From a virus, in the IMG/VR virus record IMGVR_UViG_3300046330_000118, positions 1-52,129 of that record: a DNA stretch of 52,129 bases; one strand, 5' to 3'. Positions 1-6,961 of the stretch are shown here, one piece after another (position 1 is the first letter of the stretch; each line of letters opens with the position of its first letter). Under the pieces are notes generated by a model. That model did not search any database and was not told the origin of the DNA. It worked only from the letters and a program-made list of their open reading frames with translations. The position numbers were made by a program, and so were the translations under genes.

Positions 1-123
1 TTTTGTTGGCTTTCGGGATGTTAGCGCTAACAGCCACATGGCTAAGAACACCACCCGATATTTTCGATATCTGGCGATTTGAAAATAAATCATAGTTTGC
101 GAGATCTTTGGCCTTCTCAATTA
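1..123. repeat. Left copy of 123-bp terminal direct repeat
   Basis: This stretch recurs at 52007-52129 with 122 of 123 bases identical. The only difference is C at 113 versus T at 52119. On the minus strand it turns a Lys AAG codon into AAA, which is silent. The overlap means the sequence closes into a circle of about 52,006 bp, as expected for a circularly permuted or otherwise circularly assembled phage genome. The silent difference looks like population variation rather than error. Confidence 0.95.
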
Positions 124-208
124 GCGCCTCCTTCCTGATAAGTTCTGCATTATCTCTAATCCAAATTGCTTCATGTATTGCGAATAGTCTGTCTGATTGT
201 TTACGCAT
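1..208 (-). CDS. Helix-turn-helix protein, N-terminal part (split by window end)
   Basis: The reading frame starts at ATG 208 in a TAATG overlap with the stop of the primase-helicase and runs off the left edge. Joined to its continuation at 51813-52006 it gives a 133-residue protein with an unbroken frame. The N-terminal third is charged and helical. A segment beginning NRQISKISGG could be a first HTH-like unit, and a clearer HTH lies in the C-terminal part at the other window end. It is probably a DNA-binding regulator or replication accessory protein because it is coupled to the primase gene. The exact role is unknown. Confidence 0.8.
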   Translation of the reverse strand, partial: MRKQSDRLFAIHEAIWIRDNAELIRKEALIEKAKDLANYDLFSNRQISKISGGVLSHVAVSANIPKANK

Positions 209-2403
209 TAGTTAATCAACTCCAAGAATGTCTTGTGGCCTTCAACAAACACGTTAAGTCTGGCCTGTGAACGAAGTGCATCAACCATCTCGTCAAACTC
301 TCGCTTGCGCTTGTTGTTGAACTTCTTGTAAGCCTCTTCGTATCGCATCTTGCCACCACGCTGTAGGATTACAGCCTCAAGGCTATCAACGTCACGTTGC
401 CACTCCGAAGCGGAGATTGCACCAGCCATGCGCACAAGGTTCTTAAACCAGCCTTCTGCGTAGTGGATTGCGATAAGCAAGTGCTTTGACTCAACCTTTT
501 CTGAGCGGTCGTACATTGCAAGTAGAACTGCAATCTTCCACACAGATAGGGCTAGACGCTGGCGAGACGGCTCGATAGACTCCTCGTTAGGGTGTCCATG
601 AGTGTAGTCACCCATCTCCCACTTGAAGCGGTTGAAGCGCTCTAGCGCCTCGTCCGACAAGAAGATTGGTCGAGGGAACGGTGCACCTTTACGTCGCCAC
701 CATGAGGCGGTTCCGAATAGGCTTGCAACCAGCCTGTCCATCTCTTCGTCACGAACCATAACCTCTTGCTCACTGGCCTGTGCCAAGTCCTCGCTTTCAC
801 GAGTTCTCTCAGGTGCGTCAGCAACAACGTAAATGAATCGAGCCAAGAATCCTGAACGGAAGTAGTCGATTGTCAGAACTTCTGCAACCTTGCTTGTGAT
901 ACCCATCAAGTACATCAAGAAGTTAGTCTCGGCTCGTTCGGTCTGAACAGCCTTGACACCGCTTGAAGCGCCTGTCGAGCGAAGCATTACAGGAACTTTA
1001 CCATCGTAGAGTTCTGTGTACTGGTCAGCAGCAGCAGCCATGTAAGTCTTGGTTACAAACTCCTTGAACAGACCCTGAACCTCGTCTCGGTGGAACAGTG
1101 AGGTCATCTTGTCTCGACCTGCAAGGTGCTTGACAAGTGCTTCACCGGTCGCGTTAGAGCCGATGTCGATCTGGTAGCCTGCGTGGTTCTCGTATGCTGT
1201 AATCATTCGTAGCATGAGGCTACGGCTTGTTGACTTACGGCTACGAGTTGTCTCACCAAGTAGCATGAACCAGAGGTTTAGTCCCATTCTGCCGTATTTT
1301 GGTGCTGCACATCCAATGTCCGAGAATGCAGAAGAGAGAACGGTGAACGCACCAGCGACCTGATACTCAACAGCTCCGTCTGTTTTCTTCCCGGCCCAGT
1401 CGACGTAGGCATCGACAAAGGTTGGCGTTTCCGCAACAATTTTTCGTTCACTCTCGGTGAGGAAATCGATTTTTCTTTCATAGTCTTCTGCCTCGCTTTC
1501 AATAGGCTCAACGGTAATAACGTTTGACGTTACGCTTGCACCGGCACGTTGCACTTCACGCCACAGGTCGCCGTCTGCGTCCATGCGCTTAGGGCGGTCT
1601 GTGCGGTGGTACTTGTTGCACTTTGCATGCTTTGCAATTGTAAACACTTCTTCTGCGGTTAGCCCTTGACGGAACAGTTCCATCTCAAGTTTCCACAGCA
1701 TCTTTGACAGGTCGGCGTTTGGTGTCGGCTCGTCAAGGTATAGCGAGATAATGTCAGAGTTGCTTGAAACCTTTGCAAGCACAGCCATAACCTCAGGGAT
1801 AGCCTCAGGCATTGGTGCGTTTGCAAGTTCAGGCATAGAGTCGACAACTACACCCTTGTAGAGTTCTTCAATCTCTGCGATGGTGTAGATGATTCCGTTG
1901 GTCTCTGCAACAACCGGCTGTGACTCGTCATACTTCAAGTTGCTGGTGTCAGCAACGCGAAGCAACTTGGTCGGGTTCCAACCTGATACGTCGCAACCCT
2001 GGTCTCGGTGTGCGTAAGCAATCTTCTTTGCAAGTAGCGCAACACGCTGTGGGTCTTGCTCTCCGTCAAGCACCCAGTATGCATGCCAGCGGTCCTTAGA
2101 GGTCTCTACAGAGATCGTAGGAGCAATCTTGAAGTTGGCTGGGTTGCAGGTGTCTGCGTCTGCGTAGACGACCGAAACGCTCTTAGCGTTCTCACGAATG
2201 CGTCGCTCTTCGTAGTAAAGGATTGGCGAGAAGTACACGTCCTCAGCCTTGTGCGCCTTGGCGTATTCGGCCATCTCGTCAATTTCATCTGGATACGAGA
2301 AGAACTTTTGCACAGTAGGGACGTTGCGAGCATCCTTAGTTACGATAGTCGCGTATCCAGCGCCGTTGCCTAGCACTGTTTCTAGAAAATCTTTAATCTC
2401 CAT
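208..2403 (-). CDS. Primase-helicase (RepB-like primase plus DUF3987-type ATPase)
   Basis: This 731-residue protein should prime and unwind phage DNA. Residues about 70-180 resemble RepB-like/PrimPol primases: a YADAD acidic motif near residue 80, then WHAYWVLDG and a NPTKLLRVADTSN stretch. Residues about 330-680 look like a DUF3987-type helicase/ATPase, with a P-loop-like GETTRSRKSTS, an acidic FHRDEVQG motif and the conserved SGFLARFIYVV region. It is the last large gene of the leftward early strand and overlaps the HTH gene by one base (TAATG). No replicative DNA polymerase gene is present, so this enzyme probably loads a host polymerase. The fold assignment is inferred from motifs and the fusion order is typical of phage and plasmid replication proteins. 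Confidence 0.85.
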   Translation of the reverse strand: MEIKDFLETVLGNGAGYATIVTKDARNVPTVQKFFSYPDEIDEMAEYAKAHKAEDVYFSPILYYEERRIRENAKSVSVVYADADTCNPANFKIAPTISVETSKDRWHAYWVLDGEQDPQRVALLAKKIAYAHRDQGCDVSGWNPTKLLRVADTSNLKYDESQPVVAETNGIIYTIAEIEELYKGVVVDSMPELANAPMPEAIPEVMAVLAKVSSNSDIISLYLDEPTPNADLSKMLWKLEMELFRQGLTAEEVFTIAKHAKCNKYHRTDRPKRMDADGDLWREVQRAGASVTSNVITVEPIESEAEDYERKIDFLTESERKIVAETPTFVDAYVDWAGKKTDGAVEYQVAGAFTVLSSAFSDIGCAAPKYGRMGLNLWFMLLGETTRSRKSTSRSLMLRMITAYENHAGYQIDIGSNATGEALVKHLAGRDKMTSLFHRDEVQGLFKEFVTKTYMAAAADQYTELYDGKVPVMLRSTGASSGVKAVQTERAETNFLMYLMGITSKVAEVLTIDYFRSGFLARFIYVVADAPERTRESEDLAQASEQEVMVRDEEMDRLVASLFGTASWWRRKGAPFPRPIFLSDEALERFNRFKWEMGDYTHGHPNEESIEPSRQRLALSVWKIAVLLAMYDRSEKVESKHLLIAIHYAEGWFKNLVRMAGAISASEWQRDVDSLEAVILQRGGKMRYEEAYKKFNNKRKREFDEMVDALRSQARLNVFVEGHKTFLELIN

Positions 2404-2436
2404 GTATCCTCCTTTCTATTTGTTTCTCCCATTTGC

Positions 2437-2507
2437 TGCCCCTGCTGGATTCGAACCAACAACCTTAGAGTTAACAGCTCTCTGCTCTGCCATTGAGCTA
2501 AGGGGCA
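2437..2507 (-). tRNA. tRNA-Asn (anticodon GTT)
   Basis: Read on the minus strand, this 71-nt stretch folds as a cloverleaf. The 7-bp acceptor pairs TGCCCCT with AGGGGCA, the D stem is GCTC/GAGC, the anticodon loop is CTGTTAA, and the T arm is GTTGG-TTCGAAT-CCAGC. The anticodon GTT reads Asn codons. The first anticodon-stem pair is a G-A mismatch. No CCA is encoded. It lies between the ssDNA-binding-like gene and the primase-helicase, so it is probably processed from the leftward early transcript. Confidence 0.92.
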
Positions 2508-2697
2508 AGGTATGATGCGCAGTTGACTAGACTACCATCACAGGCTCTATTCTTCATACACCTCCAAGCGGGAGCACTGTTGTAGGCGCTTTTGTCCTAC
2601 TCAGGGCTGTTGTCTGCCCATCACTCTTTCTTTGGCGAGCGAGTCCACCATCTAGCATTTCGGCACTAGCACCTAACATGAGGAGTCACCCTCATCG
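2508..2697 (-). other. Structured gene-free segment between tRNA-Asn and a tRNA-like element
   Basis: No convincing protein gene is seen here. Three short perfect hairpins occur: GTAGG/CCTAC at 2582-2600, GGGC/GCCC at 2604-2619, and a 6-bp ATGAGG/CCTCAT stem with a 6-nt loop at 2678-2695. Since the flanking tRNA-Asn and early genes are leftward, the segment would be part of the same transcript. It may be a noncoding RNA or a processing spacer, but no known family is recognised. Confidence 0.4.
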
Positions 2698-2749
2698 TGC
2701 CCCGGTCAAGAATCGAACTTGACTGCGCCAGAAAGGAGAGAAACGGGGC
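2698..2749 (-). ncRNA. tRNA-like minihelix (acceptor plus T arm without D and anticodon arms)
   Basis: On the minus strand the 3' half is a good tRNA end: a T arm TCAAG-TTCGATT-CTTGA followed by CCGGGGC and A. The 5' acceptor strand GCCCCG pairs with CGGGGC, but only about 21 pyrimidine-rich bases separate it from the T arm. That is too short for D and anticodon arms. A longer alternative starting further upstream pairs only five acceptor bases. It is either a decayed tRNA or a processed tRNA mimic. Confidence 0.4.
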
Positions 2750-2810
2750 GCAACGCCAGTGGGGGCTTGTGGGGTAGTTTTAAGTCATACCCCAGGACTG
2801 CCCATTTAGA

Positions 2811-3284
2811 TTATGAAACCCAAATTTCGCTAGCCGACTTTACGTTGATTGGCTCAGCAAGCGATGAAGCAGTTGCAGTGCCAGCCTTGACGAAGCCTGC
2901 AACGTTGTTGTCTTCTCCGCCGTTCTGACCAGGAACAACGGTAACCTTTACGGCCACTGCCTTACCAGCCAACTCGTTTGGAGTCGGGACGGTGAACGAG
3001 CCTTCGCTCATGTCGTAGCCCAGAGCCGAGAAGAACGCCTGAGACTTCCAGAAGGCCTTGCCGGTGTATAGGGGGACGTAGGTGAAGATGCGACGGTTCT
3101 CAGCCTTGCCGTCCGAGATGCGGAACTGCAACTTGTACTGAGGCTTGCCGGCGTTCTCGCCTGACTTGACCTCGGTCAACTCGGCGTTGAAGACGGTTGC
3201 GTTGTAGGTTCCGGCAGGGATTGGTGCGTAGTCGCTGTTCTGCTGTAGGTCAGCAGGTGATAGATTGATTGTTAGGTTTGACAT
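2811..3284 (-). CDS. DUF669-like ssDNA-binding protein, copy 1
   Basis: This 157-residue protein resembles the DUF669-type phage proteins that accompany Sak4 recombinases and probably bind single-stranded DNA. The recognisable core is IPAGTYNATV near residues 22-31, GKPQYKLQF near 46-54, an aromatic YVPLYTG segment and a glycine/asparagine-rich loop before the C-terminus. It has a GGAGG ribosome site before ATG 3284 and lies four bases downstream of the Sak4-like ATPase gene, so the two are probably cotranscribed and act together in annealing. A diverged second copy is encoded on the other strand at 16432-16872. Confidence 0.75.
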   Translation of the reverse strand: MSNLTINLSPADLQQNSDYAPIPAGTYNATVFNAELTEVKSGENAGKPQYKLQFRISDGKAENRRIFTYVPLYTGKAFWKSQAFFSALGYDMSEGSFTVPTPNELAGKAVAVKVTVVPGQNGGEDNNVAGFVKAGTATASSLAEPINVKSASEIWVS

Positions 3285-3288
3285 AAGT

Positions 3289-4017
3289 CTAGTTTCCTCC
3301 TAGTTTGTTGATGCCGTCAATGATTTTCTTGATGCTTGGGCCGTACAGCTTTGCTGGCAGTCCGAAGCGGTTTCCAGATACGAGACGCTCTGAAGACTGC
3401 AAGTTTAGCACACGATGTACAACTCCTGCTTCGTCAGTTTCTGCGCCCATGTATCCGATAATGTCAGGGATAGCTGGAAGCGTGTTCTTCGCTGACCCCG
3501 GCAACATTGGCACAGTCTTAACTGCACCAGTCTGGTCGTCCTTGTCGTCCTGAGCGTGTGCTACGAGGATTGATAGGAACGGAGCGGCGTGAAGTTTGCG
3601 GGCCAATAGGTTGATCCACTCCTTCAAGTCACCCCACTTACCGAACTTGTTGTTGCGGTTCTCTGGTTTCTCTCCAAAGAATTTCTCTGCCCGGTCCATC
3701 GCAACGCCGAGCGTGTCGATGATAACGGTCTTGTACTTGTGAGGCTGGTCGAGTAGCGCAGTAACTACGCTGTCGAACTTCTCGTGAGTGTCAACCTCAA
3801 CCACGTCGACATCTTTCCAGTCACGTGCAATTGCGGATGAGCCACCCTCGGTGTCAATTACTAGAACTGGTGAGAGTTCCTTGACTTCAGCGGCTGATGC
3901 AGCAAACCAAGACTTACCACGCTTTGGGTCGCCGTAGACCAGGATGGTCTTTGGCGTGTTTAGTTTGTCTGCTTTTGTAATGAACTGCTCAAAGGGCAGT
4001 TTTGGGAAATCGCTCAT
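3289..4017 (-). CDS. Sak4-like RecA-fold ATPase (single-strand annealing)
   Basis: This 242-residue protein matches AAA_24/Sak4 recombinases, short RecA-core ATPases that promote annealing together with an SSB-like partner. Walker A is GDPKRGKSW near residues 29-37. Walker B is TVIIDTLG near residues 97-104. A later QDDKDD/GAVKTVPML stretch fits the family. ATG 4017 follows an AGGAGG site about ten bases upstream, and it is the first gene behind the strong promoter at 4046-4074. The neighbouring DUF669-like gene and the upstream Cas4-like nuclease complete a recombination set. Confidence 0.85.
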   Translation of the reverse strand: MSDFPKLPFEQFITKADKLNTPKTILVYGDPKRGKSWFAASAAEVKELSPVLVIDTEGGSSAIARDWKDVDVVEVDTHEKFDSVVTALLDQPHKYKTVIIDTLGVAMDRAEKFFGEKPENRNNKFGKWGDLKEWINLLARKLHAAPFLSILVAHAQDDKDDQTGAVKTVPMLPGSAKNTLPAIPDIIGYMGAETDEAGVVHRVLNLQSSERLVSGNRFGLPAKLYGPSIKKIIDGINKLGGN

Positions 4018-4045
4018 TTTGTTTTCTCCTCCTTAAGAGATATTC

Positions 4046-4074
4046 AGTATAACATATTCAATTCTACTTGTCAA
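4046..4074 (-). promoter_or_regulatory. Strong sigma70-type early promoter with embedded operator-like repeat
   Basis: On the minus strand TTGACA (4074-4069) and TATACT (4051-4046) are separated by exactly 17 bp. Transcription should start near 4039, just before the Sak4-like gene. The spacer holds ATTGAATATGTT, the same core that recurs at 11792, 11810, 11932 and 12093. A protein binding that core would sit between the -35 and -10 boxes. The -35 box lies inside the last codons of the upstream membrane-protein gene. Confidence 0.8.
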
Positions 4075-4303
4075 GCGCTTTTTCAAGTTTCTTCAAATTG
4101 TTTGCAAATGCCATCATCTTTACGAAACGATACAGTCCAAACGTAATCATAATCGATACGATCGATAGCATAATCCACTTGAGTGCTTCTGAGTCGCTTT
4201 CCTTTGCGCCCCACAGCAGGATTACTGAGAAGCAGATGCGATAGATTAGCGCCATGCTTGATGCCAGTCGGACGGTTGTCTTGTTTACGTTTATGTTATT
4301 CAT
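4064..4303 (-). CDS. Small membrane protein, two predicted helices
   Basis: This 79-residue protein has no recognised family. Two hydrophobic segments are visible, around residues 13-31 (ending ICFSVILLWG) and 42-58 (KWIMLSIVSIMITFGLY), followed by a basic C-terminal helix rich in Lys. It starts in a TAATG overlap with the stop of the nuclease gene, so translation is coupled. It probably sits in the host inner membrane. It is placed among recombination genes but nothing ties it to that function. Confidence 0.65.
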   Translation of the reverse strand: MNNINVNKTTVRLASSMALIYRICFSVILLWGAKESDSEALKWIMLSIVSIMITFGLYRFVKMMAFANNLKKLEKALDK

Positions 4304-5025
4304 TAGGCCTCCAAAACCTTGCAGTCGAAGCAGTGCTCTTCACGCTGGAACTCTTCGATATCTTTACCGGACTGAACCTCAGCCCAGATTCTTGCTAATC
4401 TGTCCCACATTGATTGTGCGAATGCTTCGTCATAAGGGAATGTCCAAGTCCACACGTCAGGGTCGTACGTGCCATCTCGGTTGATGAACACAAGAGAACA
4501 CGCATCGATCTCAGTGCCACCCTTGTTCAAGCCCCATGCGTAAATCTGCGCCTGCGCAAAGTATCGCTTGAGGGTGTAGGTTGACTCAGCGGCAACCTTA
4601 GTGTCCCTGGCCTCGCCTAGCACAACGGACTGCAACTGGCGTGACTTCTCACGCTTCGATGTCTTCCAGTCAACAAGGTGCTTGCCCTCAACTAGGGCCA
4701 GGTCTGGCTTTGACTTGATTGTACCGTAGCCGTCAAGTTCGCCCAGTACGATTGTCTGCTCAACACGAGCAGATGCAAACTCTGGAAACTCATCAAGGTC
4801 GACTGTCTCGATACGCGCCTCTAGGAACTCATGGATTGCAGTTCCTACCTTAGCGCCCATCCAGTATTTAAACTCGCCTGACGGCAGGCCTAGCAACTTC
4901 TTGGCTAAGTGGAACTCGCATGGGTCAGAGAAGTCTGATGCTCCTACTTTGCGTTGCGAGTCTCTTGCGGACTTTTGCTTGAAAAGCCCAAGCGCCATGT
5001 CCCTGATTCGTGAATCCGGAATCAT
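4303..5025 (-). CDS. PD-(D/E)XK exonuclease, RecB/Cas4-like
   Basis: This 240-residue protein fits the PDDEXK_1/Cas4-like nuclease fold used in phage recombination. The catalytic core is visible as KSKPDLALV followed by HLVDWKTSK (the D and the D-x-K). An upstream His lies in GTAIHEFLEAR, and a downstream AQIYAWGL supplies the helix with the conserved Tyr. Two cysteines in the tail (HCFDCKVLEA) could ligand an iron-sulfur cluster, but the full four-cysteine Cas4 set is not evident. ATG 5025 follows AGGAGA. It probably resects DNA ends for the Sak4-like annealing ATPase downstream. Confidence 0.8.
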   Translation of the reverse strand: MIPDSRIRDMALGLFKQKSARDSQRKVGASDFSDPCEFHLAKKLLGLPSGEFKYWMGAKVGTAIHEFLEARIETVDLDEFPEFASARVEQTIVLGELDGYGTIKSKPDLALVEGKHLVDWKTSKREKSRQLQSVVLGEARDTKVAAESTYTLKRYFAQAQIYAWGLNKGGTEIDACSLVFINRDGTYDPDVWTWTFPYDEAFAQSMWDRLARIWAEVQSGKDIEEFQREEHCFDCKVLEA

Positions 5026-5046
5026 TTTCTCTCCTTTAAATGTGTA

Positions 5047-5388
5047 TTAGAACAGTGTATCTGGTTTTCTGGAAAAGTCAATACCGCCCCACACTCCATA
5101 CTGCTCCTCGTTTGCAACAGCAAAGTCGTAGCACTGCTTTAGTATTGGGCAACCATAGCACAAGGCTTCGCAGTCGTCCTCGGTGAGGGCTGAGCGCCCA
5201 GGTCCGTTGCCACTGCGAGCCTCAAAACCCAGACCGTCATAGTCGGTATAAAAGTATGGGTTATACAGGCATGGGTAGTATGGTTCTTTCTCGATTGCCG
5301 AGAACAACGCTCGCCACTTCCCCATAGCCTCCGGCTTTATGCCGAAGTGCAATGGGTCGGTAGTCATAATGGTTCCGTCTCCGGCCAT
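5047..5388 (-). CDS. WhiB-like iron-sulfur transcription regulator
   Basis: This 113-residue protein belongs to the WhiB family, which is confined to actinobacteria and their phages. The cluster-binding cysteines are the Cys in YYPCLYNP and the later C-x3-C-x2-C-x5-C series in DDCEALCYGCPILKQC. The diagnostic GVWGG turn follows. Members bind a 4Fe-4S cluster and usually contact the primary sigma factor. The gene starts in a TAATG overlap with the DUF2637 gene. It is a reasonable candidate for redirecting host RNA polymerase, possibly to the minimal -10 promoters of the late genes; that link is inference. Confidence 0.88.
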   Translation of the reverse strand: MAGDGTIMTTDPLHFGIKPEAMGKWRALFSAIEKEPYYPCLYNPYFYTDYDGLGFEARSGNGPGRSALTEDDCEALCYGCPILKQCYDFAVANEEQYGVWGGIDFSRKPDTLF

Positions 5389-5930
5389 TACTCGGCTTCC
5401 TTTGCAAACGCTAGACGCGTAATCTCTTCAGAAGCCAGTAGAACAGCAATAGGGGCACTGGCGGTAATAATAACACCCATCCAAACTCGGTAGTCAGAAG
5501 AAGTCCCATCCCAGTAAGCAAGAGTGTGGCTTGCATTAGCCACAACAGAAATGATCGCAAACCCCGATAGTCCAAGTGTCGTCCTCCAAGTAGATTCACC
5601 GCGAGCCTTGAACACAATCAGCGAGACTGTATAGGCCAAGATTGCAGCGTCGATGAATAGTGCCGGTAGCCATTGGATAACCTTTGGGATTCCAGTCCAC
5701 TCTGAGACAGAGTAGATACCACTGAATGATACAGCGAATGATGAGACCATTAGTATGCCCACCAGCACAACAGCGAGTAGCAGAACCGGTATAGAGTCTG
5801 GGTTGATTCGAGCCTTCTTTACAGCAGGCTTTTCTTCCTTTACGATAATCTCTTCTAGCATCTCTTCCTCTGTGAACTGGTGCTTAATTGGGTTGTAGAT
5901 AGGTTCAAACCCGACCACTTCATTCCTCAT
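5388..5930 (-). CDS. DUF2637 membrane protein
   Basis: This 180-residue protein resembles DUF2637 proteins found on actinobacterial conjugative plasmids and integrating elements. A charged cytoplasmic N-terminus of about 45 residues precedes four hydrophobic segments: VLLLAVVLVGILMVSSF, then WLPALFIDAAILAYTVSLIV, then GLSGFAIISVVANASHT, then VIITASAPIAVLLASEEI. The ALFIDAAILAYT segment corresponds to the family's conserved second helix. Its first 11 bases overlap the end of the upstream gene, and it is coupled to whiB downstream. In plasmids this family accompanies HTH and transfer genes; its job in a phage is unknown. Confidence 0.78.
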   Translation of the reverse strand: MRNEVVGFEPIYNPIKHQFTEEEMLEEIIVKEEKPAVKKARINPDSIPVLLLAVVLVGILMVSSFAVSFSGIYSVSEWTGIPKVIQWLPALFIDAAILAYTVSLIVFKARGESTWRTTLGLSGFAIISVVANASHTLAYWDGTSSDYRVWMGVIITASAPIAVLLASEEITRLAFAKEAE

Positions 5931-6201
5931 TCCTCAAAATTCCTAACAGTTTATTCACCATCTCTGGCTCCCACAGTGTGCCTTTGTTGTATTGCTCAAT
6001 CATTGCAATCGCCTTTTCAACGCCTTGCTTGCGCTTTTCGTTCTCGATGTGCTGTGCATACTCTAGAGGCGAGAACAGCGGTGGGCTCATCCTATTCTCG
6101 ACCACCCAACTATTGTAGTCCTGAATAAGACTAATGTCAATGGTTGTCGAGAATTCAATCATCTCGCCAGTTCGTGGGTCTACAATTTCGTAATCGCTCA
6201 C
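5920..6201 (-). CDS. Conserved-looking hypothetical protein, 93 aa
   Basis: It starts at GTG 6201 in a GTGA overlap with the stop of the NrdH gene and ends 11 bases inside the DUF2637 gene. The opening MSDYEIVDPRTGEMIEF is the kind of N-terminus seen in several small phage proteins. The rest is mixed helix with two Pro residues and an acidic end. No domain is recognised. Tight overlap on both sides supports it being a real gene of the early strand. Confidence 0.65.
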   Translation of the reverse strand: MSDYEIVDPRTGEMIEFSTTIDISLIQDYNSWVVENRMSPPLFSPLEYAQHIENEKRKQGVEKAIAMIEQYNKGTLWEPEMVNKLLGILRNEE

Positions 6202-6446
6202 TTGTGGTTCTCTCCTAGTAGGAATGAGTGGAGCGACTTAATCTTGTCGATGCGGAAGCCGGACCAAATCTTGATGTCAGTCTCGACGATAGGGGCTTGT
6301 AGCAAACCCTTAGCCTTAAACTCTTCCAACTTGTCTGGGTGCTCTGTTAGGTCGTATGACTCATACTTGATTCCGAGTCGATCGAGTTCCTTCTTTGTCA
6401 TCATACACTGCACACAACTTGGGGTGCTCCACACCTTGATGTCCAT
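6198..6446 (-). CDS. nrdH: NrdH/glutaredoxin-like redoxin
   Basis: This 82-residue protein has a thioredoxin-fold redoxin pattern: a CVQC active site at residues 11-14 after WSTPS, the cis-proline region QAPIVET, and WSGFRIDKI, which matches the WSGFRPD segment typical of NrdH. NrdH supplies electrons to class Ib ribonucleotide reductase. No reductase is encoded here, so it would serve the host enzyme and work with ThyX and dUTPase to feed phage DNA synthesis. Confidence 0.85.
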   Translation of the reverse strand: MDIKVWSTPSCVQCMMTKKELDRLGIKYESYDLTEHPDKLEEFKAKGLLQAPIVETDIKIWSGFRIDKIKSLHSFLLGENHK

Positions 6447-6447
6447 A

Positions 6448-6618
6448 TTATTCCTCTACTTGTCCGTATGTGAAAATTTGCTTGTGTAGTTCTCGGTGCA
6501 ACTTGTCCAACTCTTTGCAGGCTTTCCATTGCCCAGCCTCTGTATAAGCAGACTCGGCCGCTTTCATCGAGGTGAAGAGCATTTCAACCTGTTGCCTTGT
6601 TAGTTCAATCTCAACCAT
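6448..6618 (-). CDS. Small helical protein, 56 aa
   Basis: ATG 6618 opens a frame of 56 codons ending one base before the NrdH start. The product starts MVEIELTRQQVEMLFTSMK and is strongly amphipathic and helical, with Lys, Glu and His alternating. Its start lies inside the end of the preceding small frame (eight-base overlap). The packing with neighbours is typical of this strand, but no family is recognised. Confidence 0.6.
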   Translation of the reverse strand: MVEIELTRQQVEMLFTSMKAAESAYTEAGQWKACKELDKLHRELHKQIFTYGQVEE

Positions 6619-6703
6619 TGGCCTGCTTCATCTCCTCTAGCAATTCGTCATACGCAATCAATACCTGCACCTCAACTAGTAGTGCTAGTTCTGCTTTAGT
6701 CAA
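6611..6703 (-). CDS. Microprotein, 30 aa, TTG start
   Basis: A TTG at 6703 overlaps the stop of the cysteine-rich gene in the string TTGACTAAA and opens a 30-codon frame that ends overlapping the next ATG. The product begins MTKAELALLVEVQVL and is helical. The same TTGACTAA junction occurs at two better-supported genes (10483 and 51437), which favours this start. Its small size leaves doubt. Confidence 0.4.
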   Translation of the reverse strand: MTKAELALLVEVQVLIAYDELLEEMKQANG

Positions 6704-6872
6704 AATAAAGTTCCAATTCCATATCTTGCCACGCGTCAAAATCTGCGTCACACCTGCAACCGTGGCTTATGCCACACTCGTCGCAACCGTGGTTCTCACA
6801 GTTGCACTCATCTGCGCAATCGTCTGCCTCACAGCAGTCCGGGGCCCAGACATCCTTAGGTTCTAGTAGCAT
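6696..6872 (-). CDS. Cysteine-rich acidic protein, 58 aa
   Basis: ATG 6872 opens a frame of 58 codons. Cysteines cluster in the middle as DCCEADDCADECNCENHGCD and then ECG and GCRCD, flanked by Asp, Glu and His. This looks like a compact metal-binding knuckle. An unusual acidic Cys-rich insert of similar texture lies in the amidoligase (residues 262-294). It is the first gene behind the promoter at 6920-6948. Confidence 0.65.
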   Translation of the reverse strand: MLLEPKDVWAPDCCEADDCADECNCENHGCDECGISHGCRCDADFDAWQDMELELYFD

Positions 6873-6919
6873 TGTCCTCCTTGTGGCAATCGCAATCGCA
6901 GATGTAATTTGGTATCTCT

Positions 6920-6948
6920 AGTATGCACTGTTTGTGGTGACTTGTCAA
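6920..6948 (-). promoter_or_regulatory. Sigma70-type early promoter
   Basis: On the minus strand TTGACA (6948-6943) and CATACT (6925-6920) are 17 bp apart. The start of transcription should be near 6913, about 40 bases before the ATG of the Cys-rich gene. It would drive the NrdH, DUF2637, WhiB and nuclease genes. Confidence 0.7.
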
Positions 6949-6961
6949 GCACCAACCCAGC

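Noticed and set aside
2698-2775. Complete second tRNA or a tmRNA
   Set aside because: Only the T arm and acceptor pair well. No D arm or anticodon arm forms in the space available, and no tag-peptide frame or room for a tmRNA is seen.
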